Source: Rahnella bonaserana | Lineage (GTDB): Bacteria; Pseudomonadota; Gammaproteobacteria; Enterobacterales; Enterobacteriaceae | Direction: 5' to 3' | Length of the DNA: 64,000 bases | Assembly: GCF_019049675.1 (NCBI RefSeq) | Contig: NZ_JAFMOW010000046.1 | Coordinates: 1 to 64,000 of the forward strand | In this document: one piece after another, positions 48,587 to 59,501 of the stretch | Numbering within the stretch: position 1 is the stretch's first letter | Layout of the letters: the number at the start of each line of letters is the position of its first letter | Notes under the pieces: model-generated | Database searches by the model: none | Told to the model about the DNA's origin: nothing | What the model saw: only the letters and a program-made list of their open reading frames with translations | Translations under genes and position numbers: made by a program

Positions 48587-49685
48587 ATGTTTGAAATTAA
48601 TCCGGTTAAGAACCGCATTCAGGACCTGTCCGAGCGGACAGTCGTTCTTCGGGGGTATCTTTGACTATGATGCCAAGAAAGAACGCCTCGAAGAAGTAAA
48701 CGCCGAGCTTGAACAGCCGGACGTCTGGAACGAGCCAGAACGCGCACAGGCGCTGGGCAAAGAACGTTCCTCTCTGGAAGCTATTGTTGAAACCATCGAT
48801 GAGTTATTGCAGGGCGCGGAAGATGTGACCGGCCTGCTGGAACTGGCTGTTGAAGCCGACGATGAAGACACGTTCAACGAAACAGTCGCCGAACTCGATG
48901 TACTGACCGCCAAACTGGAACAGCTGGAATTCCGCCGCATGTTCTCCGGCGAATACGACAATGCCAGCTGCTACCTCGATATCCAGGCGGGTTCCGGTGG
49001 TACGGAAGCGCAGGACTGGGCGAGTATGCTGCTGCGTATGTATTTGCGCTGGGCAGAAGCCAAAGGTTTCAAAACTGAAGTTATCGAAGAATCTGACGGT
49101 GAAGTGGCAGGGCTTAAATCCGCGACCATCAAGATCATCGGTGATTACGCGTTCGGCTGGCTGCGTACAGAAACCGGCGTTCATCGCCTGGTGCGTAAGA
49201 GCCCGTTCGACTCCGGTGGCCGTCGTCATACGTCTTTCAGTTCCGCGTTTGTGTATCCGGAAGTGGATGACGATATCGAAATCGAAATTAACCCTGCCGA
49301 CCTGCGTATCGACGTATACCGCGCGTCCGGTGCAGGTGGTCAGCACGTCAACAAAACGGAATCTGCGGTACGTATTACCCACCTTCCGACCAACATTGTG
49401 ACTCAGTGTCAGAACGACCGCTCCCAGCATAAAAACAAAGATCAGGCCATGAAGCAGATGCGTGCGAAGCTTTATGAGTATGAGATGCAAAAGAAAAATG
49501 CGGACAAACAGCAGCTGGAAGACAACAAGTCTGACATCGGCTGGGGCAGCCAGATTCGTTCTTACGTGCTGGACGATTCCCGTATCAAAGATTTACGCAC
49601 GGGCGTCGAAACGCGAAATACGCAGGCCGTACTGGATGGCGACCTGGATAAATTCATTGAGGCAAGTTTGAAAGCCGGGTTATGA
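48587..49685 (+). CDS. prfB: Peptide chain release factor 2 (programmed +1 frameshift)
   Basis: Terminates translation at UGA and UAA. Translation begins [14 protein letters not shown] and meets an in-frame UGA at codon 26 (48662-48664); a +1 shift at CUU-U restores the frame as Asp (GAC at 48663) and gives 365 aa, the E. coli length. Stop-recognition motif SPF ([16 protein letters not shown]) and catalytic GGQ ([15 protein letters not shown]) are intact. The frameshift autoregulates RF2: low RF2 favours the shift. Nine bp before lysS, so the two form an operon. Confidence 0.97.
48650..48665 (+). promoter_or_regulatory. prfB +1 frameshift site
   Basis: The stretch CGGGGGTATCTTTGAC has an internal Shine-Dalgarno-like GGGGG three bases before CUU UGA C. 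The E. coli site reads AGGGGGTATCTTTGAC; only the first base of the stimulator differs. Confidence 0.93.
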
Positions 49686-49694
49686 GGAACCAAA

Positions 49695-51224
49695 ATGTCT
49701 GAGCAACAACCAGCAGCGCAAAGCGCAGAAAACGTACCAGATCTTAACAACGAGCTGAAATCTCGTCGTGAGAAGCTGGCTTTACTGCGCGAATCCGGTA
49801 TCGCTTTCCCTAACGATTTCCGTCGTGACAGCATCTCTGATGAATTGCATGCGAAATATGGCGAAAAGACCAACGAAGAACTGGAAGCATTAAACATCGA
49901 AGTCACCGTCGGTGGCCGTATGATGACCCGCCGTATCATGGGCAAGGCCTCTTTCGTGACCCTGCAAGATGTCGGTGGCCGTATCCAGCTTTACGTTGCG
50001 CGTGATGACCTCGCTGAAGGCATCTACAACGAGCAATTCAAGAAATGGGATCTGGGCGATATTCTGGGCGCGACCGGTAAACTGTTCAAAACCAAGACCG
50101 GCGAACTGTCGATCCATTGTTCTGAACTGCGTCTGCTGACCAAAGCACTGCGTCCGTTGCCGGATAAATTCCATGGCTTGCAGGATCAGGAAGCGCGTTA
50201 CCGTCAGCGTTATCTCGACCTGATCGCTAACGAAGATTCCCGTAAGACCTTCAAAATCCGTTCTCAGATCATGTCTGGCATCCGCAGCTTCATGGTGGAA
50301 AACGGCTTCATTGAAGTCGAAACCCCGATGATGCAGGTGATCCCTGGTGGCGCAGCGGCACGTCCGTTCATCACCCACCACAATGCCCTCGACATCGACA
50401 TGTACCTGCGTATCGCGCCGGAACTGTATCTGAAGCGTCTGGTTGTCGGTGGTTTCGATCGCGTATTCGAAATCAACCGTAATTTCCGTAACGAAGGCGT
50501 TTCTCCGCGTCACAACCCAGAGTTCACCATGATGGAACTCTACATGGCGTACGCGGATTACAAAGACCTGATCGTTCTGACTGAAACCCTGTTCCGCACG
50601 CTGACTGAATCCGTGCTGGGCAGCAGCGTTGTGCAGTACGGCGACCAGACTTTCGATTTCGGCAAGCCGTTCGCCAAGCTGACTATGCGTGAAGCGATCT
50701 GCAAATACCGTCCTGAAACCAACGTTGCTGATCTCGACGATCTGGCTAAAGCGACCGCTATCGCAGAATCTATCGGCATCAAAATCGAGAAGAGTTGGGG
50801 TCTGGGCCGTATCGTGACCGAAATCTTCGAAGAAACCGCTGAAGCACAGCTGATCCAGCCAACCTTCATTACCGAGTACCCGGCAGAAGTTTCTCCGCTG
50901 GCGCGCCGTAATGACGAGAACCCGGAAATCACTGACCGTTTCGAATTCTTCATCGGCGGCCGTGAAATCGGTAACGGCTTCTCTGAGCTGAACGATGCAG
51001 AAGATCAGGCACAGCGCTTTGCTGACCAGGTTTCTGCGAAAGATGCTGGCGACGACGAAGCGATGTTCTACGACGAAGACTACGTGACAGCGCTGGAACA
51101 CGGCCTGCCACCGACTGCCGGTCTGGGCATTGGTATCGACCGTATGGTTATGCTGTTCACCAACAGCCACACCATCCGCGACGTGATCCTGTTCCCGGCA
51201 ATGCGTCCGCAGACACAGAAATAA
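49695..51224 (+). CDS. lysS: Lysyl-tRNA synthetase (class II)
   Basis: Charges tRNA-Lys. N-terminal OB-fold anticodon domain (about 60-150; [19 protein letters not shown]), class II motif 1 around [16 protein letters not shown], motif 2 [20 protein letters not shown], motif 3 [16 protein letters not shown]. 509 aa versus 505 in E. coli. Downstream of prfB, closed by a strong terminator. Confidence 0.97.
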   Translation: MSEQQPAAQSAENVPDLNNELKSRREKLALLRESGIAFPNDFRRDSISDELHAKYGEKTNEELEALNIEVTVGGRMMTRRIMGKASFVTLQDVGGRIQLYVARDDLAEGIYNEQFKKWDLGDILGATGKLFKTKTGELSIHCSELRLLTKALRPLPDKFHGLQDQEARYRQRYLDLIANEDSRKTFKIRSQIMSGIRSFMVENGFIEVETPMMQVIPGGAAARPFITHHNALDIDMYLRIAPELYLKRLVVGGFDRVFEINRNFRNEGVSPRHNPEFTMMELYMAYADYKDLIVLTETLFRTLTESVLGSSVVQYGDQTFDFGKPFAKLTMREAICKYRPETNVADLDDLAKATAIAESIGIKIEKSWGLGRIVTEIFEETAEAQLIQPTFITEYPAEVSPLARRNDENPEITDRFEFFIGGREIGNGFSELNDAEDQAQRFADQVSAKDAGDDEAMFYDEDYVTALEHGLPPTAGLGIGIDRMVMLFTNSHTIRDVILFPAMRPQTQK

Positions 51225-51240
51225 GTTTCTCAGAAACAAC

Positions 51241-51265
51241 AAAAGGGCGCTCCGGCGCCCTTTTT
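51241..51265 (+). terminator. Intrinsic terminator of prfB-lysS
   Basis: Stem AAAGGGCGC/GCGCCCTTT with a TCCG loop, then TTTTTC. Confidence 0.88.
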
Positions 51266-51373
51266 CATGTTGCAGATCACGTCATATGCTAACTGCTTAA
51301 AACTCCAGCGCTTATCCGCAATCACGCCTTGCTCCGCCGTCGTAACCGGTTATAATGCCAGTCGCACACCGAT

Positions 51374-51447
51374 GCGGGTGTAGTTCAATGGTAGAACGGC
51401 AGCTTCCCAAGCTGCATACGAGGGTTCGATTCCCTTCACCCGCTCCA
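51374..51447 (+). tRNA. glyU: tRNA-Gly (anticodon CCC)
   Basis: 74 nt ending in encoded CCA. Acceptor stem GCGGGTG/CACCCGC, D-arm AGTTCAATGGTAGAAC, anticodon stem GCAGC/GCTGC around loop TTCCCAA (CCC anticodon), T-arm GAGGGTTCGATTCCCTT. Nearly identical to E. coli tRNA-Gly(CCC), encoded by glyU. Reads GGG codons. Confidence 0.96.
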
Positions 51448-51585
51448 AAAGCTTCTTCCTCAAATCTGTTCAATACCCCAAAAAATTCACTACCCAATCC
51501 CGATTATTCGTATTTCCTGTACGTCGTTTCTGCATGTCTAAATTTTGAACTCAAAAGTTTAAAAACGATGCAAATCAGCTGCATA

Positions 51586-51694
51586 CCCTGCTAAGGGGAG
51601 GGTTGGGGTGGGGTATTAAGGTCAGATCGCAATGCGGAAACATCCACTGTTTTAGGGTTTGCTAAACCCCCTCCCGGCCTCCCTTCGCAGGGGG
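51586..51694. repeat. GC-rich palindromic element (MITE/REP-like)
   Basis: Imperfect terminal inverted repeats of about 28 bp: left arm beginning CCCTGCTAAGGGGAGGGTTG, right arm ending CCCTTCGCAGGGG, around an AT-richer 50-bp core. No coding potential and no target-site duplication was recognised. It has the look of the dispersed GGGGAGG-type repeats in enterobacterial intergenic DNA, but copies elsewhere were not visible in this window. Confidence 0.5.
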
Positions 51695-51777
51695 AGGAGC
51701 ACACCTGCAATCCCTGCAACTCCTTGCAAACCATTAAATTTATCTGGAATCATCACCTCAATTTCGTTCTTAGCCAC

Positions 51778-51807
51778 TTGGTTTAGTCACGCGCTTTACG
51801 CTATAGT
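51778..51807 (+). promoter_or_regulatory. Candidate promoter upstream of the Ner-like gene
   Basis: TTGGTT, 18 bp, TATAGT: a good sigma-70 match. Transcription would start near 51814, at the first base of a stable hairpin, giving a leader of about 175 nt before the Ner-like start. Confidence 0.55.
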
Positions 51808-51813
51808 CGCGTC

Positions 51814-51912
51814 GCTGCGGCAAAATCCGCAGCCGGGCGTGAGAACTCGAAATCTACTGGAAAACAGCACAGTTTTATTGTGCGCAACTATCAGTTCAGA
51901 ATGGAGTTCTCA
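51814..51912 (+). ncRNA. Structured leader or small RNA candidate
   Basis: Three nested or serial stems: GCTGCGG/CCGCAGC (6-nt loop), then TGAGAACTC (51840) pairing with GAGTTCTCA (51904), which encloses GCACA/TGTGC. No Rfam family was recognised by eye. It directly follows the candidate promoter and precedes the Ner-like gene by 76 bp. It may be a 5' UTR regulator or a processed RNA; this is inference from base pairing only. Confidence 0.4.
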
Positions 51913-51988
51913 ATGAATCTACATCAGTTCGCAATCTATTTACCTTTCCCCCATTCCCCTGTGATCCTGACCACAGGAGCACAAACTC

Positions 51989-52240
51989 ATGAATAATCAA
52001 GACTGGCATCAGGCAGATATTATTGCGGCGTTACGCAAGAAGGGCACGACATTGGCGGCGGTATCACGTGCGGCAGGGCTAAGTTCTTCGACGCTATCGA
52101 ACGCGCTTTCACGTCCGTGGCCGAAAGGGGAAATACTGATTGGTCAGGCTATTGGCGTGCATCCTGCGGTGATCTGGCCGAGCCGTTATTACGACCCGAA
52201 AACACATCAGTTAATTGAACGCCGTACACGAAATCATTAG
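51989..52240 (+). CDS. Ner/Nlp-family helix-turn-helix regulator
   Basis: 83-aa DNA-binding protein like phage Mu Ner and E. coli Nlp/SfsB. Pattern: NNQDWHQADIIAALRKKGTTLAAVSRAAGLSSSTLSNALSRPWPKGEILIGQAIGVHPAVIWPSRY, where the second and third helices of the HTH are LAAVSRAAGL and SSTLSNAL. Good ribosome-binding site (ACAGGAGCACAAACTCATG). No phage genes surround it, so it is a domesticated regulator; SfsB is known to activate maltose-related genes in E. coli, but the target here is unknown. Confidence 0.85.
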   Translation: MNNQDWHQADIIAALRKKGTTLAAVSRAAGLSSSTLSNALSRPWPKGEILIGQAIGVHPAVIWPSRYYDPKTHQLIERRTRNH

Positions 52241-52252
52241 GTGCAAATTATT

Positions 52253-52293
52253 GAGCGGGCGGGCATCAGTAATGATGGTCATCCCGCCCGCTC
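52253..52293. terminator. Strong hairpin between Ner-like gene and argG
   Basis: Perfect 11-bp stem GAGCGGGCGGG/CCCGCCCGCTC with an inner CATCA/TGATG stem; sits between two convergent stop codons and probably serves both. Confidence 0.7.
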
Positions 52294-52310
52294 GTTTAAA
52301 CCAACAGCAA

Positions 52311-53675
<1,365 letters not shown>

Positions 53676-53760
53676 TTAAATCCTGTATTAATTAGGTCTG
53701 TCTGCTAAAGGTTTCAATGCCTATATTGATAACGCAAAACCGGGGTCAGGTAAAAGGGAT

Positions 53761-53800
53761 TTTGCATATTTATGTAAATTTTATCGCATAACTATCTACA
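53761..53800. promoter_or_regulatory. Candidate tandem ARG boxes upstream of argG
   Basis: First box TTTGCATATTTATGTAAA matches the ArgR pattern TGnAT-wwww-ATnCA at all but one defined position. A weaker second box begins 22 bp further on (CGCATAACTATCTA). Tandem spacing is near the usual 21 bp, so arginine repression is likely. Confidence 0.5.
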
Positions 53801-53867
53801 TTGTCATGTTGGTTAAGAGATGCTTTATTCAATCTCGTTCAGCATTTGGCCATACCCACGAATGTCC

Positions 53868-54344
53868 TCACATCCCCTCAAGCGGCAACATATTCAGCGG
53901 TTTCACTTCCCGCAGGACAAACGAGGTTTGCATCTCTTTAATCCCCGGTAATCGCCGCACCACTTCCATTGCGAAGCTGGAGAAACTGTCGAGATCTTTC
54001 GCCACCACCTGCAACAGAAAATCGGTATCACCGGCAATCGCGTAGCAGGCGATAACCGCAGGCAATGCGCCAACTTCCTGCTCAAAGCGCCGGGCATCTT
54101 CCTCGCTGTGGCTGTCGATTTTCACCCGGATAAAAGCCAGCAATCCAAGACCAATCTTTTTCCGGTCGATGTTCGCCTGATAACCGGTTATTACACCGCT
54201 GTCCTCCAGCTGTTTCATGCGCCGCCAGCAGGGAGAGGCAGCCATGCCCACTTTTTCCGCCAGCTCCTGATTGGTCATTCTGCCTGAACTCTGTAGTTGT
54301 TTAAGAATGCGAAGGTCTGCCGGTGACATTTCAGATACGGACAT
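53868..54344 (-). CDS. Lrp/AsnC-family transcriptional regulator
   Basis: N-terminal winged HTH (residues 1-65; MSPADLRILKQLQSSGRMTNQELAEKVGMAASPCWRRMKQLEDSGVITGY read in parts) and C-terminal RAM ligand domain (about 70-150; LLAFIRVKI, VIACYAIAGDTDFLLQVVAKDL). 158 aa. The SPCWRR recognition helix is like DecR/YbaO-type regulators. Divergent from the DUF2000 gene 133 bp away, its likely target; effector unknown, probably an amino acid. Confidence 0.87.
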   Translation of the reverse strand: MSVSEMSPADLRILKQLQSSGRMTNQELAEKVGMAASPCWRRMKQLEDSGVITGYQANIDRKKIGLGLLAFIRVKIDSHSEEDARRFEQEVGALPAVIACYAIAGDTDFLLQVVAKDLDSFSSFAMEVVRRLPGIKEMQTSFVLREVKPLNMLPLEGM

Positions 54345-54477
54345 AATCTGCCTTTTAAATGTGATTATTAGAAAGGGATAACCAGATTAGGGCATTTTAC
54401 CGCGCAAAAAGAAAGCACCTTTCAGTGTCTCAACGCTATCCTTTTTGCCATCAATAATGATGAAAAGGGCGGACAAA

Positions 54478-54894
54478 ATGGCAGATAACCTGCGGGTGGC
54501 AATTATCCTCAATCCCGAACTTCCACCGGGATTACTGGCGAACACGGCAGGCGTAATTGGCATCGGATTAGCAGCAAAATTTCCGATGCTGGCGGGCAGT
54601 TCGCTGACCGATGCGAAGGGCGTCAAGACCGATTCCATCTCCAGGACTCCGCTGCCCATATTGCAGGCAACGCCGGACCATATTAAGGCATTAATGTTTA
54701 AAGCACTCGATGCCGCAGGTGAGCGCAGCGTGGTGCCGTTCCCGGCATTTGCGCGCACGATGCATCAGTTCGAGCAATACGAAATGACATTTCCGCTGCG
54801 GGATTTGTACGATGAAGTGCTGGATGGCGTGGGTCTGGTCGGGCCGGAAAAATGGATTAAGTCCCTGACAGGGAATCTGAAGTTATTGCGTTAA
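54478..54894 (+). CDS. DUF2000 family protein
   Basis: Small soluble protein of unknown function in the DUF2000 family (Pth2-like fold). Sequence pattern RVAIILNPELPPGLLANTAGVIGIGLAAKFP near the N-terminus. The chosen start MADNLRV has GGGCGG seven bases upstream; upstream in-frame ATGs lie before that signal. 138 aa. Usually adjacent to an Lrp-type regulator, as here, which hints at amino acid metabolism. Confidence 0.75.
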   Translation: MADNLRVAIILNPELPPGLLANTAGVIGIGLAAKFPMLAGSSLTDAKGVKTDSISRTPLPILQATPDHIKALMFKALDAAGERSVVPFPAFARTMHQFEQYEMTFPLRDLYDEVLDGVGLVGPEKWIKSLTGNLKLLR

Positions 54895-54914
54895 TTATTT
54901 GAATATTCAGACAT

Positions 54915-54945
54915 AAAAAAACCGGCAGATGTGCCGGTTTTTCTT
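54915..54945. terminator. Bidirectional terminator
   Basis: Stem AACCGGCA/TGCCGGTT with GATG loop, flanked by A7 and T5 runs, between convergent DUF2000 and sotB genes. Confidence 0.85.
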
Positions 54946-54959
54946 TTCAGGTCTCGGTA

Positions 54960-56144
54960 TCAGTTCGTCGCTTTCAGTTGCGGATAGCGTTTGAAAATTG
55001 TCAGGCACCAGACGAACGCGATGCAGCCGATCAGCCCGCCGGCGTAGCCGACGTTGCTCATTTCCAGATGCAGACTCACCTGATTACCGATCAGCGCGCC
55101 CGCACCAATACCGATGTTATAGATGCCGGAAAGCAGCGCCATCGAAACGTCCGTGGCATCGGTCGCCAGCGCCAGTACGCGGACCTGCATCGCCAGGCCG
55201 ATAATCATCATTGCCAGCCCCCAGATCACACAAAGCACTGAAATGGCGACAGGATTCATCACCGCCACAAATAACAGCAACATGCTTAGAGTGACCAGCA
55301 AGATCGGGCCGCTGAGCATAGCCGCCGGGAAGCGATTGCCGAGCACGCTGAAGGCGATGCTGCCGAGGATGCCTGCGCCGCCAAAAATCAGCAGCAGGAA
55401 GGTGGTGAAGTTTTCACCCATATTCGCGACGGTCTGGATAAATGGCTCGATGTAGCTGTACGCCGTGTAGTGAGCAGTCACTATCAGCGCAGTCAGAAGG
55501 TACATGCCGACCAGCGCCGGACGACGGAACAGCATCGGTACACTTTTAAGTGAACCGGTATGTTCGCTGGGTAACGGCGGCAACAGTTTGATCAGGCAAA
55601 TCAGCGTCAGCAGCGCAACGATGCCGATGCTCATAAAGGTGGTGCGCCAGCCGAGATATTGTCCGATCAGACGCCCCAGCGGTAAGCCCAGTACCATCGC
55701 CAGCGCGGTGCCGGTAGCTAACATACTGAGTGCCTGCGTTTTTTTACCGGCAGGAGCAACGCGGATCGCCAGCGACGCGGTAATCGACCAGAAAATCGCG
55801 TGGGCCAGGGCGATGCCGACGCGCGAGGCGACCAGACTCCAGAAATCCCAGGCCACAACCGAAAGAATATGGCTGGCGATGAATATCACAAAGATGACGA
55901 TCAGTAATCGTTTTCGCTCAACATTGCGGGTCAGCAGCATCAGCGGCAGTGACATCAGCGCCACAACCCAGGCGTAGATGGTCAGCATCAGCCCGACCTG
56001 AGCCGTCTTCATGTTGAAACTGGCGGCGATGTCGGAAAGTAATCCGACAGGCACGAATTCAGTGGTGTTGAAGATGAACGCGGCAATAGCCATCATCACA
56101 ACGCGGAGCCATGCTGTCCTGCGCGAAACGGTATCTGATTGCAT
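54960..56144 (-). CDS. sotB: Sugar efflux transporter SotB
   Basis: Twelve-helix MFS exporter (E. coli SotB/YdeA) that expels arabinose and IPTG-like sugars. Close match throughout: [21 protein letters not shown]-like helix 1, [43 protein letters not shown], and [16 protein letters not shown]. 394 aa versus 396 in E. coli. Single gene with its own terminator. Confidence 0.92.
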   Translation of the reverse strand: MQSDTVSRRTAWLRVVMMAIAAFIFNTTEFVPVGLLSDIAASFNMKTAQVGLMLTIYAWVVALMSLPLMLLTRNVERKRLLIVIFVIFIASHILSVVAWDFWSLVASRVGIALAHAIFWSITASLAIRVAPAGKKTQALSMLATGTALAMVLGLPLGRLIGQYLGWRTTFMSIGIVALLTLICLIKLLPPLPSEHTGSLKSVPMLFRRPALVGMYLLTALIVTAHYTAYSYIEPFIQTVANMGENFTTFLLLIFGGAGILGSIAFSVLGNRFPAAMLSGPILLVTLSMLLLFVAVMNPVAISVLCVIWGLAMMIIGLAMQVRVLALATDATDVSMALLSGIYNIGIGAGALIGNQVSLHLEMSNVGYAGGLIGCIAFVWCLTIFKRYPQLKATN

Positions 56145-56310
56145 TGAAATTTATGACTTATAAGAAAATGTTGGGATCAGGCATCTGTCTGGCAGACTCC
56201 TGTTGAGGGCATAGTGTGTTTTATTTGTGCTAAAAATGAAACAGAAAATTCGCCTAACAGATAAATGTTTCGACGACAATTTTAGTTATGGAAACTGAGA
56301 GGCTGATCAC

Positions 56311-56859
56311 TTACTTCGGTTGCGGATGCCAGCACCAGTGCCACGGCTCATAAATAAAGCCCCAGGGATTATTCAGCGGAAAGGACATCACGAAACCGAA
56401 GCGGGCGGCGTGAGTTTTCAGCCACTGAAAAGCATCGGTTTCGCCAAAAACGCCGGTCACTTCGTCACAGCCGGGTGTATTGATATCCACCGCACGACCG
56501 GTGTGATGTTCGCTGCAACCGGGCGGTGCCAGCGAGGTGAAGAACGCTTCCGGTGGGATGCCTGCTTGCTGTTTGATACGGATTAATCCGGCCTGATAAT
56601 CCAGGCTGCGGTAAGCGGAAACCAGATAAATGCCCACACCGTCGGTGGCCGCCTGTTGTTTCATCTGATGCCAGGCGGCGGCGGCGGGGGAGATCAGCCG
56701 GTAAACTTTGCCGGTCTCCGCGTCGGTTTCCGTATCCTCCAGTAAGTGCTCACTTACTTCTTCAAAGTAGGGCAGCGTACGGTGTGCAATAACCTGCGGG
56801 TCGATGCCCAGATCATGCAACATCAGATCGGTTCTGATTTTCAGCGCAGCCTGGTTCAC
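56311..56859 (-). CDS. VanY-type D-Ala-D-Ala carboxypeptidase (M15), cytoplasmic
   Basis: Zinc peptidase of the M15B/VanY family cleaving D-Ala from peptidoglycan peptides. Motif SxHxxGxAxD at residues 116-125 (SEHHTGRAVD; zinc ligands His118 and Asp125) and ExxWH at 171-174-equivalent (EPWHW), the catalytic Glu and third ligand. No signal peptide or membrane segment is seen, so it is predicted cytoplasmic, unlike most VanY proteins. Start overlaps the 3' end of the PuuD-like gene in an ATGA junction, coupling the two. Substrate could be recycled murein peptides. Confidence 0.82.
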   Translation of the reverse strand: MNQAALKIRTDLMLHDLGIDPQVIAHRTLPYFEEVSEHLLEDTETDAETGKVYRLISPAAAAWHQMKQQAATDGVGIYLVSAYRSLDYQAGLIRIKQQAGIPPEAFFTSLAPPGCSEHHTGRAVDINTPGCDEVTGVFGETDAFQWLKTHAARFGFVMSFPLNNPWGFIYEPWHWCWHPQPK

Positions 56860-57686
56860 GCCTGCTCATTCCCCTGGCGGGAAATCGCGTCGTTCATTGC
56901 TTCCGACATGGCTTTACCTGCCGTGCGCATTGAATGCTGGTAGCGCGACGCAGCGGTGACAAAGGCTTTCAGCAGTTGCGTATCCTGCTGATGTTGCTGA
57001 TATTCAGGGTGCCATTGCACGCCGAGACAAAAATCATATTCTTCGCACTCAATGCCTTCAATCACCCCGTCAGGCGCATAAGCATTCACAATGCAGCCGG
57101 GACCGACTGATTTCACCGCCTGATGATGCGAGCTGTTGACCTCATAATGATCGCGATCGACGCAGCGGCTGAGCAGCGAACCTTCAACAATTTCTACAGG
57201 ATGACGTGCGCGCTTTTTGCCGCCTGCGTTTTCGGTATCGACGGTCGTGCTGTGTTCAAGGGCATCGGGCAGGGCATCGGGGATATGCTGATGGAGTGTG
57301 CCGCCGGTTAACACGGCAAGTAGCTGCTGACCGCCGCAAATCCCCAGCAGCGGCATATTGCGCTGCATGGCACCTTTGACGATGGCTTTTTCAAATTCAG
57401 TTCGAGCCGGTTTCAGACGCACCTGATCGCTGGTCTGTTGCTCATTAAAGAGTTCAGGCGGAACATCAAACGCGCCGCCGGTCACGACAATACCGTCGCA
57501 CATCGACAGATACTCATCCGCCAGTTCCGCGTGATGCGGCAAAGCCAGCGGCACTGCGCCCAGCTCTGCCAGACTTTTCAGGTAGTTTTGACGCAGGGCA
57601 TACCAGGGGAAATCGGCGTAGCCACCGGCTTCCTCACTGTCCAGCGTTACCCCAATCACCGGTCTGGATTGAAATTTTTTCTGCAT
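56856..57686 (-). CDS. PuuD-like gamma-glutamyl hydrolase (class I GATase, C26)
   Basis: Hydrolase of gamma-glutamyl linkages, related to gamma-glutamyl-GABA hydrolase PuuD. Nucleophile Cys117 in LLGICGGQQLLAV; His and Glu of the triad in GVQWHPEY; oxyanion region IVVTGGAFDVPP. 276 aa, slightly longer than PuuD (254). No other putrescine-pathway genes (puuA, puuB, puuC) are adjacent, so a different gamma-glutamyl substrate is possible. First gene of the coupled pair with the VanY-type peptidase. Confidence 0.82.
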   Translation of the reverse strand: MQKKFQSRPVIGVTLDSEEAGGYADFPWYALRQNYLKSLAELGAVPLALPHHAELADEYLSMCDGIVVTGGAFDVPPELFNEQQTSDQVRLKPARTEFEKAIVKGAMQRNMPLLGICGGQQLLAVLTGGTLHQHIPDALPDALEHSTTVDTENAGGKKRARHPVEIVEGSLLSRCVDRDHYEVNSSHHQAVKSVGPGCIVNAYAPDGVIEGIECEEYDFCLGVQWHPEYQQHQQDTQLLKAFVTAASRYQHSMRTAGKAMSEAMNDAISRQGNEQA

Positions 57687-58157
57687 TCGCCTGAATCCCT
57701 TTCAAAAAGATGAAAACCAATCAGAAAATTCACCTTATCAAGCCGTGGTCGGCGCAAACAATATAAATTATCAATACATCCAATTTTCGGGATTTACCTC
57801 TGGTTTTATAACCAGTTAAGGTGAGCGGGCAGGTTAATTTTCACGCTAATCCTGCGTTTTCCTGACAAAATTCCACGACTGGCTGACACTTCATAATGAT
57901 TTTCTGTCTGTGTCTTCAATATTCATTCTCATTTAGTTCTTAACATTAAAGGGTCAGAAAGGATAAATTAGTGCGTATAATTCATCCTGCTGAATGAAAT
58001 AAAAACTCTTAATTGCTAACGAAATCTTTACGTTGTCCTAAAAACAGCCGGTGAGCCTTTTAGGGATAATGTGTTTTTGACTGATATTGAAAATCTCTGG
58101 TTGAAGGTCATTTTTCAGCTGCTTTCTCCTCTTTAATACTGCGAAACCAAGAAATTT
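57687..58157. promoter_or_regulatory. Divergent intergenic region, PuuD-like gene/mdtA
   Basis: 471 bp, AT-rich, no credible gene. It must hold the promoter of mdtABC and of the PuuD-like pair. No BaeR box could be recognised with confidence; a weak Fur-like string near 57919-57937 is noted but not called. Confidence 0.5.
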
Positions 58158-59501
58158 ATGCTGCCGACTGCCTCGTCTCGTTCCAAAAAACGCACTTTTG
58201 TGTGGGTTATCGTTGCCATTATCGTTGCTGCGATCCTGGTCTGGTTCTTTGCTTTCCATCAAAGTGCTTCCGACCCTTCTGCCCATAAAAAACCGGGCCG
58301 CGGCGGAATGCGTGCGATGCGCGGCCAGATGATGGCCGGAATGGCAACGCCGGTGCAGGCTGGAAAAGCCACCCAGGCCGATGTGCCGGTGTATCTGCGC
58401 GCGCTGGGTACCGTTGTCGCCAACGCGACAGTCACGGTCACCAGCCGGGTGGATGGTCAGCTGATGAAGGTGTATTTCACCGAAGGGCAGAAAGTCGAGC
58501 AGGGGCAGTTGCTGGCGCAAATTGACCCGCGCAGTTATCAGGCCACGCTGGAACAATATCAGGGTGATTTGGCGCAGAATCAGGCGCTGTCGAAAAGCGC
58601 TGAACTGACGCTGGCGCGTTACCGCAAATTGTATGCGCAAGATTCCCTGGCACGTCAGGACCTGGAAAGCCAGATTGCGACTGCCGGTCAGTATGCCGGT
58701 GCCGTGAAAGCCGATCTGGCGCAAATCGCTGCCGCCAAACTGAATCTTGAGTTCGCCAAAATTACCGCACCGGTCAGTGGCCATGTCGGTCTGCGGCTGG
58801 TCGATCCGGGCAATATGGTCACCAGCAGTTCCACCACCGGTATCGTGACGATTACCCAGACTCAGCCGATTGCCGTTACCTTCAGCGTACCGCAAAGCAA
58901 TCTGCAAACTTTGCTTAAAGCGCTGCGTGGCGGCAATCAGTTGCCGACGACTGCCTTTGACCAGAGCGGCAGCGAAGTGCTCGGACAGGGCAAACTGCAA
59001 TTTATCAGTAACGAAATTGATACCAGCACCGGCAGCATCAAGCTGAAAGCGCTGTTCGATAACGCCGATGAGAAACTCTATCCGAACCAGTTTGTGAACG
59101 CCCGCTTACAGGTGGCGACACTGAAAGACGCCACGGTGATCCCGGCGGCGGCATTGCAGCTGAGCAGCGACGGCGATTTCGTGTATGTGGTGAAAGCAGA
59201 CAGCACCATCGAGCGCCGCAGCGTGAAATCCGGGCCAGACTTTGGTGACGATCAGGTGGCGATCCTGTCCGGCGTGAAGCCAGGCGAACAGGTGGTTACC
59301 ACCGGTATTGACCGCCTGAACAACGGCACCAAAGTGGAGATTGTCACGCCGAATTCCGGTGAAGCTGCGGCAGCAGACGGCTCGTCTAAAACCCGTGAGC
59401 AAAGTGGCGGTGTGGATAAAGCCACCACCGGTGCCGACAAAACTGTCGCCGCGCCCGGTGCAACCCCAAATACAGCCGGTAAAGACAGCGGGTCTAAATG
59501 A
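58158..59501 (+). CDS. mdtA: Multidrug efflux periplasmic adaptor MdtA
   Basis: RND-type membrane fusion protein connecting MdtBC to TolC. Transmembrane anchor at residues 14-33, glycine/methionine-rich linker, split lipoyl domain with [38 protein letters not shown], helical hairpin (about 120-190), beta-barrel (about 210-300). The C-terminal 50 residues are Gly/Ala/Thr/Ser-rich. 447 aa versus 415 in E. coli. Stop overlaps the mdtB start (ATGA). A MuxA-type name is an equivalent alternative. Confidence 0.9.
   Translation: MLPTASSRSKKRTFVWVIVAIIVAAILVWFFAFHQSASDPSAHKKPGRGGMRAMRGQMMAGMATPVQAGKATQADVPVYLRALGTVVANATVTVTSRVDGQLMKVYFTEGQKVEQGQLLAQIDPRSYQATLEQYQGDLAQNQALSKSAELTLARYRKLYAQDSLARQDLESQIATAGQYAGAVKADLAQIAAAKLNLEFAKITAPVSGHVGLRLVDPGNMVTSSSTTGIVTITQTQPIAVTFSVPQSNLQTLLKALRGGNQLPTTAFDQSGSEVLGQGKLQFISNEIDTSTGSIKLKALFDNADEKLYPNQFVNARLQVATLKDATVIPAAALQLSSDGDFVYVVKADSTIERRSVKSGPDFGDDQVAILSGVKPGEQVVTTGIDRLNNGTKVEIVTPNSGEAAAADGSSKTREQSGGVDKATTGADKTVAAPGATPNTAGKDSGSK

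Noticed and set aside
48587-48664. prfB as a pseudogene because of an in-frame UGA
   Set aside because: The UGA with its CUU slippery codon and upstream G run is the known autoregulatory +1 frameshift site.
49890-51242. 450-codon open frame antisense to lysS
   Set aside because: Mirror of the highly biased lysS coding sequence; composition rich in His/Arg/Phe without any recognisable family; lysS is certain.
51659-51916. 85-codon open frame between tRNA-Gly and the Ner-like gene
   Set aside because: Runs through the palindromic repeat and the structured leader; no ribosome-binding site, no family.
57919-57937. Possible Fur box upstream of mdtA
   Set aside because: Only partial match to the Fur consensus (AAATGAGAATGAATATT-like on the reverse strand); AT-rich background makes chance likely.
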